Positions 10,888 through 23,051 of a stretch of DNA of 64,000 bases are shown piece by piece. Each line of letters opens with the position of its first letter. Position 1 is the first letter of the stretch. The position numbers were made by a program, and so were the translations under genes. The DNA comes from Sclerotinia nivalis (taxonomy: Eukaryota; Ascomycota; Leotiomycetes; Helotiales; Sclerotiniaceae): positions 744,001-808,000 of the forward strand of contig JAPEIS010000008.1 in assembly GCA_029531795.1 (NCBI GenBank), read 5' to 3'. Under the pieces are notes generated by a model. That model was not told the DNA's origin. It searched no databases and saw only the letters and a list, made by a program, of their open reading frames with translations.

Positions 10888-12564
10888 ATGCCTTCTTTAG
10901 TTGACGAGGAGCCTAAGGCTTCTGGCAGATTACTTTTAGTATCCAACAGATTACCCATCACGATTAAACGAGCGGATGATGGTCAATATAGTTTCTCTCA
11001 GTCTTCTGGTGGGTTGGTAACAGGTTTGAGTGGGCTGGCAAAGACTACCACATTTCAGTGGTATGGTTGGCCAGGTTTGGAAGTGCCAGATGCAGAGGCT
11101 AAACCTTTGGTCAAGAGACTGAAGGATGAATATGGTGCTCACCCTGTTTTTGTCGATGATGAATTGGCCGATAAGCATTACAATGGGTTCTCTAGTATGT
11201 ATTCTCTGCCAGTTATAGCTAGTTGATCTGCAGGTACTAACAATGTCTATAGATTCTATCCTTTGGCCACTATTCCATTACCATCCAGGAGAGATTACAT
11301 TCGACGAATCATCATGGGTTGCATACAAGGAGGTTAACAGATTATTTGCGCAAACGATTGCTAAGGATGTACAAGATGGTGATTTGATCTGGGTTCACGA
11401 TTATCATCTTATGCTTCTCCCAGAAATGTTACGCGATGAAATCGGCTCGACCAAGAAGAATGTCAAGATTGGCTTCTTCCTTCATACACCTTTCCCTTCC
11501 AGCGAGATATACAGAATCTTACCTGTTAGAGAATCTTTGTTGTTGAGCGTCCTTCACTGCGATTTGATCGGATTTCATACATACGATTATGCTAGACATT
11601 TCCTTAGCAGTTGCTCTAGAATTTTGTCAGTACAAATGTTACCCCGCATGAACTTCCGCTAACAATATACAGGGAAACACAAACAACACCTAATGGTGTC
11701 GAGTTTCGTGGTAAATATGTCACAGTAGCAGCTTTCCCTATCGGTATCGATCCCGAAAAATTCATCGAAGCTCTTCAAAAGAAATCAGTTGAAGAACGTA
11801 TCGCTCAATTAGAGCGCAAATTTGAAGGTGTCAAACTCATCGTCGGAGTTGACAGACTAGATTACATCAAGGGTGTCCCCCAAAAGTTGCACGCCCTTGA
11901 AGTTTTCCTTACGGAACACCCTGAATGGATCGGCAAAGTAGTTCTCGTTCAAGTCGCCGTCCCCTCTCGTCAAGACGTTGAGGAATATCAAAACTTACGC
12001 GCTGTCGTCAATGAATTGGTCGGCCGCATCAACGGTCGTTTCGGTACCATCGAATTCATGCCCATTCATTTCCTCCATCAATCCGTCAGTTTTGAAGAAC
12101 TCACCGCCCTCTACGCCGTCTCCGACGCTTGTCTCGTATCCAGTACTCGCGATGGCATGAATCTCGTCTCCTACGAATACATCGCCACACAACGTAAACG
12201 TCACGGAGTAATGATCCTCTCCGAGTTCACCGGCGCAGCACAGTCTCTCAATGGTGCTCTTATCGTTAATCCATGGAATACGGAAGAACTCGCCGATGCA
12301 ATCCATGACGCGGTAACAATGTCTCCTGAACAAAGAGAAATCAATTTCAAGAAATTGGAAAAATACGTCTTCAAATATACGAGCTCATGGTGGGGTGAAA
12401 GTTTCGTCAGTGAATTGCAGAGGATTAGTGAACATGCTGCGAAAAAATCAAGTAATAAGGGTGTTGTTGGGAAGGTTCAGGAGTTGGTGGATGGTGTCAA
12501 ACAGTTTAATTTGGGTGAGCAGAGAGAAGATGGGAGATTGGAACCAGGGGAGTTTGATGATTAG
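10888..12564 (+). CDS. tps1: Alpha,alpha-trehalose-phosphate synthase (UDP-forming), TPS1
   Basis: Exons 10888-11194, 11253-11625 and 11673-12564 give 523 residues, the normal length for a fungal Tps1. It is a GT20 glycosyltransferase that makes trehalose-6-phosphate from UDP-glucose and glucose-6-phosphate, the first step of trehalose synthesis in stress tolerance and spore reserves. Conserved substrate-binding blocks are visible: SNRLPI (19-24), FQWYGWPG (about 56-63), YNGFSNSILWPLFHY, WVHDYHLMLLPEML, HTPFPSSEIYRILP, GVDRLDYIKGVPQKL, FEELTALYAVSDACLVSSTR and DGMNLVSYEYIA. The second intron is short (47 bases, donor gtcagt). It was placed there because it restores the conserved SCSRIL-ET-x-TTPNGVEF junction. 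There is no trehalose phosphatase domain, as expected for Tps1 rather than Tps2. Confidence 0.97.
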
Positions 12565-13307
12565 ATTTTGGAGTTTGGGGATAGGGGAGTAAAGATGAGT
12601 GAAGAAGGAAGGAAAGGAGGAAAGAAATGAAAGAAATGATAAGAGAGAATCTTACGGGACGGACACGGATGGATGGATGCAACTCTCCTTTAATAGATAG
12701 ATAGATGGTATCTCTTACGCATGCCACAGATAGCATGTATGTATGCATGGATGAAAGGATGATGGGATGGATGGATGATGGGATGGATGGATGGATGGCT
12801 GGATGGGTAGGCGTTAATCTTTGTATCTGCTTTTGCTTATGATATCTATCGATGGACGATATTTGAATCGAATCCAAATTGAAATGGGTTTCTGGGAATG
12901 CAAGTACTGTAGTCTTACAATCAATGTAGGGAAGAGATTTTTATTTTATTTTATACTCGTGCGATACACAAAGGAGGGAATAGATGAGATGAGATGAGAT
13001 GAGTTGAGTTGAGATATATGAATATCAACAATTTAAGTACATGTATGTATGTATGTATGTATGTATGTATGTATGTATTTATCGATTTTATATTTGTCAT
13101 GCTCGTCACATTTAATTATACACATTCACTTATTTATTTGTTGAAATGCTTCGAATCACTTTGAATACATACATAATAATTTTACTAACTTCTAACCACT
13201 CACTGCCTCATCAAACATTTCATTTTCGCTCCTCTCTTTCCTTCAGTACCATCCCCCTTTCCCCTCCGCGTCCTCTTTTCCCCTCCGACTTCACATTTCC
13301 TTCAAAC
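12565..13307. repeat. tps1 3' flank with tandem short repeats
   Basis: Convergent spacer. It contains (GGAT)n at about 12766-12807, a (GATGA)-type pentamer run at about 12982-13013 and (ATGT)n at about 13041-13077. These are ordinary microsatellites; no gene is visible. Confidence 0.7.
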
Positions 13308-15698
13308 CTAATACATTCCCAAAAGATCCTCTGTCGTTTTCTTCCCACCACCCTGCTGTAACTGTGTCTGTGCACTAGGCGGTTGACTAGAACCACTCAA
13401 ATCCAACCCTGCAAATCCATTCATCATATCATTTCCCATTCCACCCATGCCACCCATTCCGCCTGCAGTAGGAATAGGAGCATCAAACAAACCCATCATA
13501 TCCGCCATACTACCACCTGCGTTTGCACCCGCTGCTGGGCTATCGACTCTTTGAGGCGTGCCTGCCAATCCTTCCAATCCACTTGTGCCCGCACTCGGGG
13601 GCGCATCTGCACTTGCTGGAGCCGCACCATCAAAATCGATATCAAGGAGATTCTCAGCGTTGTTTTGAGCAGTAGTACCATTTGCGGCTGCGGCAACGGC
13701 GGCCGCAATTGGATTTTCGACGGCATTTTGACGTTGTTCTTGGATAGCAGCGTGTTGAATGGCGTCGGCGCCGTAACGACCTTGACCGACAAATGTCTCA
13801 GGGGGTTTGTGGTAGACAGAAGCGAGAGTGCTGAGTTCGCCTAAGAGTTGGTCGAGGAGTGCTGGGGGAAGGGATGTCATGGTTGTAGTGATAGGTGGCT
13901 TGTCGGAGAGGATGATGTTCTAACATTATTGTTAGTCTGAATGGTCTTAGAGAAGGAAATAGTGAGAAATACCTTTGCTATTGACAGATCACCTGATAAT
14001 AAACGCCAATATACATAAGCTCTGTCTCTAATATCAGGGTTATCATTTTCGGCCGTTGATACTTGTAAGACCTTTTGAACGAGGCCCTGATTGTTGTCCG
14101 GTTTCTTTAAAAATAACTTGACGACAGCTGTCAGGATTTGAAGTTGAGTCTGGGTAAATTCTTCCATGAACCCTTCAACAAATCCCGCAAGGATTTCATC
14201 TGCGTTGCTAATCTTCTCAGCATACTCGCCGACAATCCAAATTAAAGCTCCTCTTGCATTTGGTTCATCTAATTCGTCAATGTACTTGCACAAGGTTGGA
14301 ATTATTCCTTCGTATCCTGGATACTTTCTGAAAATATCTTTAATAACGACAATGGCCTCTTGAACCACGTAGTTGACCTTTGTAGCAATCAAATCGAGTA
14401 AAGTGTTGACACACTTTTCGCTTGCGCTCTCAATTTTTATGGCTGCTTGACCAATAGCCTTGACAGCCCTTCGAACGAAGTCCATATCGACTTCAAGAGC
14501 ATATTCTTTGAGCTCAGATAGCAACTGATCAACATTCTTGTCATTTGCGATCCGTACCATAATCTCCAATTTTTGGAGTTTAACATATGGGGGGTCATTA
14601 TATTTGCAGAAGAAGACTCTCAATTCTTTGCTGAGAATGTCTGGCTTCGCTTGCAAGAGAAGATCGATATTCCTCAAAGCAACATATTGGACTTCTGGGG
14701 CTGAAGCAACAAGAGTTACTGGGAAATGATTAGCGCAATTCTTCATGAACAGGAATATTTCACCTACCAAGTGGTGGAGCCATCTTTTTCAAATACTGCT
14801 TTCCTAAGTCTGCGTTGACATTCTTCATGTGAAGGAAAACAACCTTAACAGCAGCCAAGACAACACTGGGGTTGACATGTTGAAATTGAGGAGATACTCT
14901 TTCACATATATGTTCCGACTCATTAACATCCAAAGCCTGATAATCTGCCAAAGTGGACAAAATTGTCACTCTACCCCATTCAGTACACTCATTCAAAGCC
15001 ATAAGCATCTTTTTTAATGTCACAGGTGTGATCCGTAAAGCCTTTGTCTCTGGTGCAGTCTCATTGATTTCCACAAGCGCCGTCACCGAATTGGCAACCA
15101 CCATAGGGTTGGGATCTCCAATCAATTCTTGTAGAGTTTCCAGGAAACCGTTCTCGAGACACATTGTAGGATTAAGGTCGAATAATTTCGCAACACAGAT
15201 TGCCGCAGTCTTTCGCACATAGGGTGATTCGTCCCTTAACGTTTTCCGTAGTGGCTCCTCCATATAATCCACCATTTTATCGACTCGAATACAACCCATT
15301 GTCCGTATCGCAAGAGCTCGTACCAGTGGATTTGGATCCTCGGAGTCTTGCACGAAGGTATTGACCGCTAGAATACAAAGGTCTGGATGCGATTTGGCAT
15401 AATTCCTAGAGTAAACATTAGATCAGTACACGATTTTATCCTAATCCTCATGCACGGTCTCGACATACATTAAATACAGATATACCAGCTTCTTCTGATC
15501 TAAATCTGATGTAGCAATGTTCTTTAAAACATCTGGAAACAGCGCAGACACATCTTTACCCAAAGTCATGGACATGATGGTCTTCTGAATTGCTTCTTTG
15601 CGCTCGTAGGCATATTGAGATACCAAACCCGCTCTCAACTCATATGTTTCTCCCTTCTTAGGTGGCGCGAAGGCCCCTTTGATCCTATTCACCGCCAT
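13308..15698 (-). CDS. AP-1 complex beta subunit (beta-adaptin)
   Basis: Four exons, complement 15469-15698, 14768-15405, 13973-14718 and 13308-13919, give 741 residues. Adaptin trunk with HEAT-like repeats from KKGETYELR (about 14) to about residue 535: [51 protein letters not shown] and [17 protein letters not shown] are all strongly conserved. AP-1 links clathrin to cargo at the trans-Golgi network and endosomes; fungal names are Apl2 (AP-1 beta) and Apl1 (AP-2 beta). The hinge has a clathrin box LLDID at about 629-633. The C-terminus is a Gly/Met/Ala-rich hinge of about 100 residues with no appendage (ear) domain. I favour AP-1 over AP-2 on overall similarity, but the AP-1/AP-2 choice would need a tree. 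Confidence 0.93.
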
Positions 15699-16859
15699 CG
15701 CTCACACAGATGGCGACCTTGAGGGTGCCCCTCATACGCCTATGGCTAAGTTATTGTTTGACAGTGAGGCCACGGTTAGTGGAAGTGGTTGATTATCGTA
15801 GATTTGCGATTTTCAGGGTATGTATTCGGGGTATGCTCTGTAAGGAAAGGGTGAATCGTGAGATTCGTGGATTATGTTGTAAGGGACTTGGAAGGTATGG
15901 GGTTGCTGTTAAAGTGGTGATTGTTGATAGGATAGGTAGCTCTAGCCTGGCCTGGTACGCTTTGTGGAGGACTCGCTAGATCTTGAAAGAACAGGGGACC
16001 CGGCAATCGTACTTTCAGATTGTAATCCCCTGTCAAATAAAGTCATATGAAACAAATTGTTGGTGAACTCCTTAAAGGTTAAGAATTAATATGGTAACAT
16101 TCATTCCCTCTTATTTTTAGTGAGTTGCGAAACTAATGATGGCTTTCTCCAAGGCAAATTTACCCAACTTACGCAGACTTTTTGTAGAAGCCAGAACGGA
16201 TGCTGAAGAGAGCACGTATTCGAGGAATGCTGTAGGTTTCTTTTATGATCCAATCTTTAAGGTTTCTGACTTACGGATTATAGTTCTACAACATAGTTTT
16301 ATTCATATCATCTATTGCAGTATTCAGTGTTATTGCACAACGTGTCAGCAAGATTCAAACATGATCGCTGGCAATGGGATGCTCTAGCCTGGGAACGGGA
16401 AAGAGACTAGAAACAATTTGCTGCACGAAGCTTGTCATTGTTTGACTTGTTTGAAGGCTTGAATAGTATGGCTTGGCCTTCTGTGAATGAGCATACGGGC
16501 GCTTATCAAATGTATGACTGAAAGACTCAGTGCCGTACGAGTCCAACACACATGCATTGGAAGACACTGTCCTCGATATCCACGAGGTCGGGGTTAAGGA
16601 GAACCAGCGCAGTGGTTGAGCACACAATGCTCATGTTGCTCTACAACTCCCAATACCTAGACAACATGTCATTTATATGACCTCCTACACAAGGCCCAAT
16701 CACATATGAGTTTACGCCTTCTCAATGACTCCTTGGTAAATCACCCATGTCCCTCCATTGTTACCTAAGAACTCATTCCTCCCCATCCATTTACTCCCAC
16801 CACCCCGGAAGCCATAGTGTAGGTATGTTCTGTGCCAGAACTCCGATCCCTTTCGTCTT
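15699..16859. other. Intergenic region upstream of the beta-adaptin gene
   Basis: It holds the beta-adaptin promoter and the 3' end of the BolA-like gene, both on the minus strand. Open frames (for example 15710-15979 and 16136-16387) have no domain content. I see nothing else. Confidence 0.45.
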
Positions 16860-17254
16860 TCAAGCACTTGTCCCATCCACAACCTCGCCAGTAGTATTCT
16901 TTCCTGGCGCAACCGCCTCCTTACCATCCTCCTTCTGCTTCTGCCATTGTTCTGGCGTGTAGCACTTCGGAGTCCAGGCATGAATGGCCGCAATCTCCGT
17001 CTTTAGAGCTCCATTTACTAGTCTATGCCTTGCCAATGTAGTCTTCTTCTCGAATTGTGGCGAGACAATCACTGCGGAAAATGCCTGGCCGCAACCACCT
17101 GTAGCCCGGAATCAATCAGTATGGCGGGGGTATTGCGGGGCAGGAGAAAATATTTCGTACCTGACATGTCTTCGATTTCAACATAGCTTGCATTTAGTAA
17201 ATCTGTGATTTTGACCTTGAGAGCTTCGGCAGATACGCCGGATGCTTCTGCCAT
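16860..17254 (-). CDS. BolA2/Fra2-like protein (Fe-S/iron regulation)
   Basis: Exons complement 17161-17254 and 16860-17098 (62-base intron, gtacga...acag) give 110 residues. The BolA fold occupies about residues 8-90: [49 protein letters not shown], then [18 protein letters not shown]. The Cys of GGCGQ and the His of ARHR are the iron-sulfur ligand positions of cytosolic BolA2/Fra2, which pairs with a monothiol glutaredoxin to bind a [2Fe-2S] cluster and signal iron status in fungi. The tail after PEQW (about 25 residues, [10 protein letters not shown]...) is low complexity. It is 236 bases from the divergent NIF3 gene and probably shares a bidirectional promoter. Confidence 0.93.
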
Positions 17255-17490
17255 TATTTCTGTGGTAATAATCTGATATATGTCAAATAATGGTGTAGAC
17301 TGAACTTTTTCTCATGTCATGCGAAATCGGGGATTGCGATTGTGAGGATGCGAAAATGGCGCCGCTTTAATTTGCCTTGTACCATTGAAGAAAGTCATCA
17401 ACGTGTGGGCTACTAAACAACACAAACTCGATATTGAATGTGATGTTCTCAAGGATAGTTTCTAAGAACATCGTAGGACCAAAAAGAACC
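17255..17490. promoter_or_regulatory. Short bidirectional promoter region, BolA2-like / NIF3-like
   Basis: Only 236 bases separate the two divergent start codons, so the regulatory DNA must be shared or overlapping. No TATA box or known factor site stands out. Confidence 0.55.
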
Positions 17491-18643
17491 ATGTCTACAA
17501 CCTCTTCGCCATTCACCCAGGCCGTCGTATCGGCTATGAGAAAGTTGTAGGTTATAGTGATCAATATTACCAAAGGAAAGCCCAGTGCTCATGGTACATT
17601 GCAGGTACCCAGAGAAACTCGCGGACAGTAGTTTTGATAACACAGGGCGTAGGTTACTTCCTGAGATTTTAGGGTGTTTCTTACTGACAATCCTCAAGTT
17701 TTGTTGGAGGCACCACATCGCGAAAATCATCTCAAGGATTCAGTCCTTCTGACTGTTGATCTCACAAAGGGGGTTGCAGATGAAGCTATCCGTAGGAAAG
17801 ATTCAGTCATTGTCACATATCGTAAGTAGACTTTGTATGAAATAGAGCAAAGGTTGATATCATTTGTCTAATTAATATTAAGATCCTATCATCTTCCGTC
17901 CTTTGAAAGCAGTCACCCTCGCCAACTCCCAACAAAGTTCTCTGCTCCGTCTTGCCCAAGAAGGCATCAGTGTTTACAGTCCTCATACAGCTGTAGATGC
18001 TGCACCAGAAGGCCTCAATGATTGGCTCGCGGATATAGTCACCAATCGACCCTTAAGAAAGAATCAATCGTATGTTCCTTTTTCGTGCTCATTCTACTCG
18101 TAATATGAGATACTGATATGCAATAGTATCGGTACCGAGTCAATCGAACACGAACGCTCAATTATCAATTCCGTCAAGGATATACCCAATGGGTTCGAAG
18201 GTGCCGGATATGGCCGAATCGTCCGATTCAAGCAACCTCAAAAGCTAGGAGACCTTGTTGCACGGATGCAATCCTCACTCCAAATTGGAGGCCGTATCTC
18301 CGGACTTTCCATAGCGGTTCCACAATCCATACCTAGAGGGCAAAAATCTTCAATTGAAATTTCTTCCATTGGAATTTGTGCCGGATCTGGGGGGTCCATG
18401 CTTAATGGCTTGGACGTTGACTTGTTGTTCACTGGCGAATTGAGCCATCATGAAGCCTTGGCGGCCGTTGAGCAGGGCAAATGTGTTGTTACTGCATTCC
18501 ACAGCAACACCGAAAGAGCCTTTTTAAAGGACCGAATGCAGACTGCTTTGACGGAGGCATTGGAGGGGAAAGCAGAAATTGCAGTAAGCGAGGTCGATAG
18601 GGATCCCTTTGATATCATCCACAAGGATGAGGTGGATTGGTAG
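17491..18643 (+). CDS. NIF3/DUF34 family metal-binding protein
   Basis: Exons 17491-17546, 17605-17648, 17699-17821, 17883-18069 and 18127-18643 give 308 residues. The first two exons are small (56 and 44 bases) and each ends in a gtaggt donor. They were placed because they rebuild the conserved N-terminus (SPFTQAVVSAMRKL, then YPEKLADSSFDNTGLLLEAP). Further conserved blocks: VLLTVDLTKGVADEAI, IVTYHPIIFRPLKAVTL, ISVYSPHTAVDAAPEGLNDW, GICAGSGGSML, DLLFTGELSHHEALAA and VTAFHSNTERAFL. His residues in YHPIIF, SPHTAVD and ELSHHE and the Glu of NTER match the di-metal site of the family. NIF3-like proteins are widely conserved but their reaction is unsettled; the 'GTP cyclohydrolase 1 type 2' label in databases is doubtful. 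Confidence 0.93.
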
Positions 18644-18739
18644 AATAGTGGTAACCCGGTGACCCTACCAGGTTACACGAATAATGGTTCGCTCGAGCTC
18701 CTAGGTATAATAAGTGATTCGGATGCTAGTGCCGTCGCG

Positions 18740-19624
18740 TCATGATGTTCCTTTTGCCTTTATGTTAACCCAACTCTTCTCATTTGGAGGCTCGCCCCTC
18801 AAAGCTGCCTCTCCGTCTTCTATACAGGCTTGCACATCATCTCCGCCCACACCCCTCTCTTTCCATCTTCTTAACAGCGCCAAAACTTTCTCCCATTCTG
18901 ATTTGGCTTCCTCTTCATTCTCTTCCGCTATCAAAGTTCTCAACTTCTCGGGTGTTTCTAAAACTCGCAGCACAAGCTTCTTCATGTTCTGTTTCTTCTG
19001 AAATGCCGCCCTTTCCTCAACGCCCATCTCCATAAGTTTTCTCTGTGATTCCGGGATACCTTCCTTCAACTCGCCTTTAATCTTCTCGGCTCTTTCATAA
19101 ATACTCGCAATTGCCGGGTCCAGCGTACTAGCCATTGGATTTAACGGGTCCATGTTCGTCCTCATCTTTCTGATTGTCTCTGTTGCTGCAATCAACTTGC
19201 TATAATTATCATAAACCAGTGCCTTCTTCTCCGCATCGAGAGCCCGTATATCAGTCAGAACTCCATTATAAGTCCGCAGCAGTTCTCCCAGTGTTTGCTT
19301 TTCCAGAACCTCTTTCACGTATTTCTTGCCGTCAAATCCATCCTTGTCCATTTCGCTTTCTTGTACTTCACTATCGAAGTGTATCGAGGAAGCTTCAGAT
19401 GCGGCATCGTCAGTAGGCGCTTCTTGTCCTTTTTTGAGGTTATAGTATTCTCGTAGAGCGGCACGATTACGCCGAGATATCGCGATTGAAGGTCCTCGAT
19501 TGGGAGATGGTTCAGTCGAACGGGAATGGTCTAAACTCGGTCGTGTTGAGGAAGTAGGTGTTGTGAGTAAAGGTACACGACGCCCATTCACGGAGCTTTC
19601 TCGAGGTTGCGCGATTGTAGACAT
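18740..19624 (-). CDS. vps51: VPS51, GARP/EARP tethering complex subunit
   Basis: Single exon, 294 residues. After a Ser/Pro-rich N-terminus comes NRAALREYYNLKKG (about 53-66), the short motif near the Vps51 N-terminus that binds the t-SNARE Tlg1. Next is a helical Vps51/EXO84-type region: FDGKKYVKEVLEKQTLGELL, then ALVYDNYSKLIAATETIRKM (about 98-165). GARP tethers endosome-derived vesicles at the trans-Golgi network. The C-terminal third is rich in Glu and Lys and probably helical. It lies tail to tail with the NIF3 gene, 96 bases apart. Confidence 0.9.
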   Translation of the reverse strand: MSTIAQPRESSVNGRRVPLLTTPTSSTRPSLDHSRSTEPSPNRGPSIAISRRNRAALREYYNLKKGQEAPTDDAASEASSIHFDSEVQESEMDKDGFDGKKYVKEVLEKQTLGELLRTYNGVLTDIRALDAEKKALVYDNYSKLIAATETIRKMRTNMDPLNPMASTLDPAIASIYERAEKIKGELKEGIPESQRKLMEMGVEERAAFQKKQNMKKLVLRVLETPEKLRTLIAEENEEEAKSEWEKVLALLRRWKERGVGGDDVQACIEDGEAALRGEPPNEKSWVNIKAKGTS

Positions 19625-20591
19625 GATCTGCGAGGTTCAAAATTTTACATCGGTGAGTTGTCTAATGTTTCTTAATAAACAGCTTGGTATCATGGAATTC
19701 GGAAATGGGAATGAAGGTTGTGGCTCGAGCGTAAGGCTGATCAAACTACGGGAGGTATAATTGACCCATACCGTATCCTTATACCTAGGTACTCTTAAAC
19801 AGCCTTCGAATAGTCAATAGTCATCGCTCTGAACAATCACAACAATCACAACGGGTGAAATGAATTCATTCCAGGCCTTGAGACAAGTAATGGCAAGCAA
19901 TAGCAAGCTTTGATGTGAAGTTCACAACTTCAACATGTTTTGCATGCCGTTATTTCCGAGGTTGTTTCTACTCCGTATTTCATTCTACCCATGGGCCAAA
20001 CGTCCACAACTTGTTCATCTGAAAGGGAAGGTCGGAATCGGAAAACACTTTTAGCGACCTTAGCTACGTATTATCCAGGTTTTCGGCATTGCAGAAAGCC
20101 ACATTCCGTACATAGCGTTATACATCAAATATCGGCTATATTGAGGCATTGTCCCTGGACTAGTGTGTCTAAATCCCTGTAAATGAATTCATCTCTAAAG
20201 GGTTGGTTCGCCGATGAATTCTTGAATATGAGTGGCTGGGAAGATTTCCCCTCTTTCTCTAAGTGGTTGTGGTGAGTACTGTGGCATAAGATCTTCGTCC
20301 CGTTTCTTTTATTCTACGCAGTAGAATCTAGTTTGACCGCCGTTGCTAGTGCACAGACAAGCTACTCATTTCCGAATATCGAGTTGTTGACAAGCGTCAG
20401 CAGTTTGTGCAGAATAAAATCCTTTTTTGGCGCCAAAGCAAGTGTTATGTGATCAGCCACCGAGGTAACGAAGCAGATGCACTGTTGCACGCTTACTTAA
20501 CCATGTCATATATGAACTGGACTCCTTTTGCCATGTTTTTTCCCATGCCGTTTGCTCCGTTGCAAATTGCTTCCTTTCTCAAAATATCAAA
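19625..20591. other. Divergent intergenic region, vps51 / carboxylesterase
   Basis: Nearly 1 kb with both promoters. It contains a TACCTAGGTA palindrome (19782-19791) and a TACTCCGTA copy (19969-19977). No gene is recognisable. Confidence 0.5.
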
Positions 20592-22462
20592 ATGATTGCC
20601 ATCAAAGCCATTGCGATTGCTGCATATGCAACTCGAGTAGCCTATGCTTTGCCCACCAACGCGTCCCTGCCCGTCGTTGATCTTGAGTACGCTCTTCATC
20701 GGGCTACAATAAATGTATGCAAACATCAATCAATCAAGCTCTGGGTTGAGTGCTAAAAACAATCACAGGAGACAGGACAGTACTACAATTTCTCAAACAT
20801 TCGATATGCCGCTCCACCCATAGGAAACCTTCGATTTGCAGCTCCAATAGAACCTGAAGTAAATCGTACCATCAACGACGGTCAGCAAGGGGCCATTTGT
20901 GCCCAAGGAACACCATATTGGGAAGAGGTTGCTCAGTACTACTTCAGCGGTGCTAACACAACTGTCTTGGAGTTCGTCGAGGCAGAAGTTGAAGCAGTCG
21001 AAAAGAATCTCACTATCTCAGGACTTCCTGCACCAGCACCATTGACTTCGGAGGACTGCTTGTTCCTTGATGTCATTGTACCAAAGTCCATCTACGACTC
21101 TTGCGGCGAAAGTGCAGCGCCCGTTGTGGTCTGGATATACGGAGGTGGCTACGTTGCTGGATCGAAATTTGGTTCGGGAAACCCCGCTACCTTGATTTCC
21201 AGAAGCCAAGAGAATGGAGATGAAGGTGTGATCTACGTTGCCCTCAACTATAGACTTGGCCTCTTTGTAAGTTCGCCCTCACTTATTTCGAGGAAAGTAA
21301 CTGATTGTATCTAGGGATGGCTTTCCGGTCCCACATTTGAGGAAAGTGGAGCGGCAAATGCAGCCCTTCTTGATCAGAGATTGGCTTTGGAATGGTAAGC
21401 CCTCTTCACTCTTATTCTTGGCGAGTCTGGCTACAAGTTTGTTGACTTAATAAAAACTCTAGGATACAAAAGTACATCTACCTTTTTGGTGGAGATTCAG
21501 ATCGAGTAACGGTTATCGGCGAATCCGCCGGAGCTGGGTCGATCATGCATCAAATTACAGCATATGGTGGCAGCAATGGTAGTGTACCTTTCTCTCAGGC
21601 TATTTTACAGAGTCCTGGCTATCCTCCCGTCTATTCTTCTGTTCAACAAGAGGCAACATTTCAAAATGTCATCACACAAGCACAGGAACTCATTGGCCCC
21701 AACATCACCTCAGTATCGGATTTGAGAAGCCTCGACTTCGCTACTCTGGCCGGACTTAATACTATCGTTATTGCACGAACAGCTTCTTATGGTACTTTTA
21801 CATTTGGGCCTGCAGTTGACGGCACCTTTGTACCTGAACTACCAGCCAAACTTCTTCTTGAGGGCAAATTCGATACAAACGTCAAAGTCATGACCGGACA
21901 CAATTCTGATGAAGGTGCATTCTTCACATCTCCTTTTTTCTCCACAGAAGCAGATATCATCAATGATCTTGCCACAGCTCTACCCACCATATCTAATTCT
22001 ACCCTTGCCTACATCACTGGGACCTTATACCCTCCAGTCTATAATGGTTCCTATCCGTACACAAATATCTGGCAACGAGCATCTGTGATTACAGCCGAAT
22101 TTGCTTTCACATGCAACACTCGCTTCCTCAACACCGCTTTCCTTAACGAAACTCACTCCTACTTCTTCACCGTTCCACCAGGACTTCACGGTGAAGATAT
22201 TGCATACACGTTCTTCAATGGCGACACCACAACTTCTGACGATGGATTGCCCGTAAATGCTACCGTAGCAGCTGTTTTACAAAGATACATTATGAATTTC
22301 GCTATGACAGGCAATCCTAATGGAAAAGAGGTACCTTTCTTCCCAGAGTACCAAAGCAATTCTACGACAGTGGTTCTTGGAACGACTGGTCTAGGAAGTG
22401 TGCAGACAGATACGACTGCAAATAACAGATGTGATTGGTGGCAAAAAGCGTTGTATGAATAG
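20592..22462 (+). CDS. Secreted type B carboxylesterase/lipase
   Basis: Exons 20592-20714, 20769-21266, 21315-21394 and 21463-22462 give 566 residues, typical for fungal carboxylesterases. Signal peptide at 1-21 (MIAIKAIAIAAYATRVAYA). Conserved blocks: FSNIRYAAPPIGNLRFAAP, the oxyanion loop WIYGGGYVAGSKFG, LNYRLGLFGWLSG and NAALLDQRLALEWIQKYI. The catalytic triad is Ser255 in the elbow GESAG, Glu384 in SDEGAFF and His476 in GLHGEDI. It hydrolyses ester bonds outside the cell; the substrate cannot be told from sequence. Many N-glycosylation sequons (for example NIT, NST, NGS, NAT) agree with secretion. Intron placement keeps every family block in frame. Confidence 0.93.
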
Positions 22463-23051
22463 TTGGGATGCAGACATGGTGTATTAATGTTCTTGAATAA
22501 GATTAATAGTTGTGGTTTTAATGTTCATATACTTGTGTAGCATATGTTTCTTAATCGCCCTTGCTCACTATGATAATCCCAGAACAATATATTAACGCAA
22601 TATAACGGAGCCGTTAAGGCATTTCATCTAGTATAGAATATACATGTATGCATGATTTCATAAAGCATTTCTTCTCAAGGAATCGCGCTTGTTTGATTTC
22701 AAGTGAATAATCCAAGGTTTCGAATGTCCTCCCTCTTTCCCTTCAACATGCGTACTCCATACCTCTCTATTAAGAACACAAGTATCATATATGACTACAA
22801 ACTATAAGAGGACAAGCTATCTCTCTATTCTATTATATTGATGCTATCCCGAAATCGAATTTAGCTGGAGTGATTTCTGCACCTGCATTTGCACTGACAT
22901 TCGAGGGGTGCATAAAATTTGATGTGAGGAAAAATTAGTGGGGCGTCATCAAGCGGATTAACTTAATACCGCATGAGGCCGCGACCAAAAAAATATATTC
23001 GCAACTCTTCAATACCTTCACATTTCACAACATATCATCAAAACGGCCACA
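22463..23051. other. Intergenic region, carboxylesterase / RPA12
   Basis: Both genes are on the plus strand. The stretch holds the 3' UTR of the esterase and the RPA12 promoter. Nothing else is visible. Confidence 0.45.
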
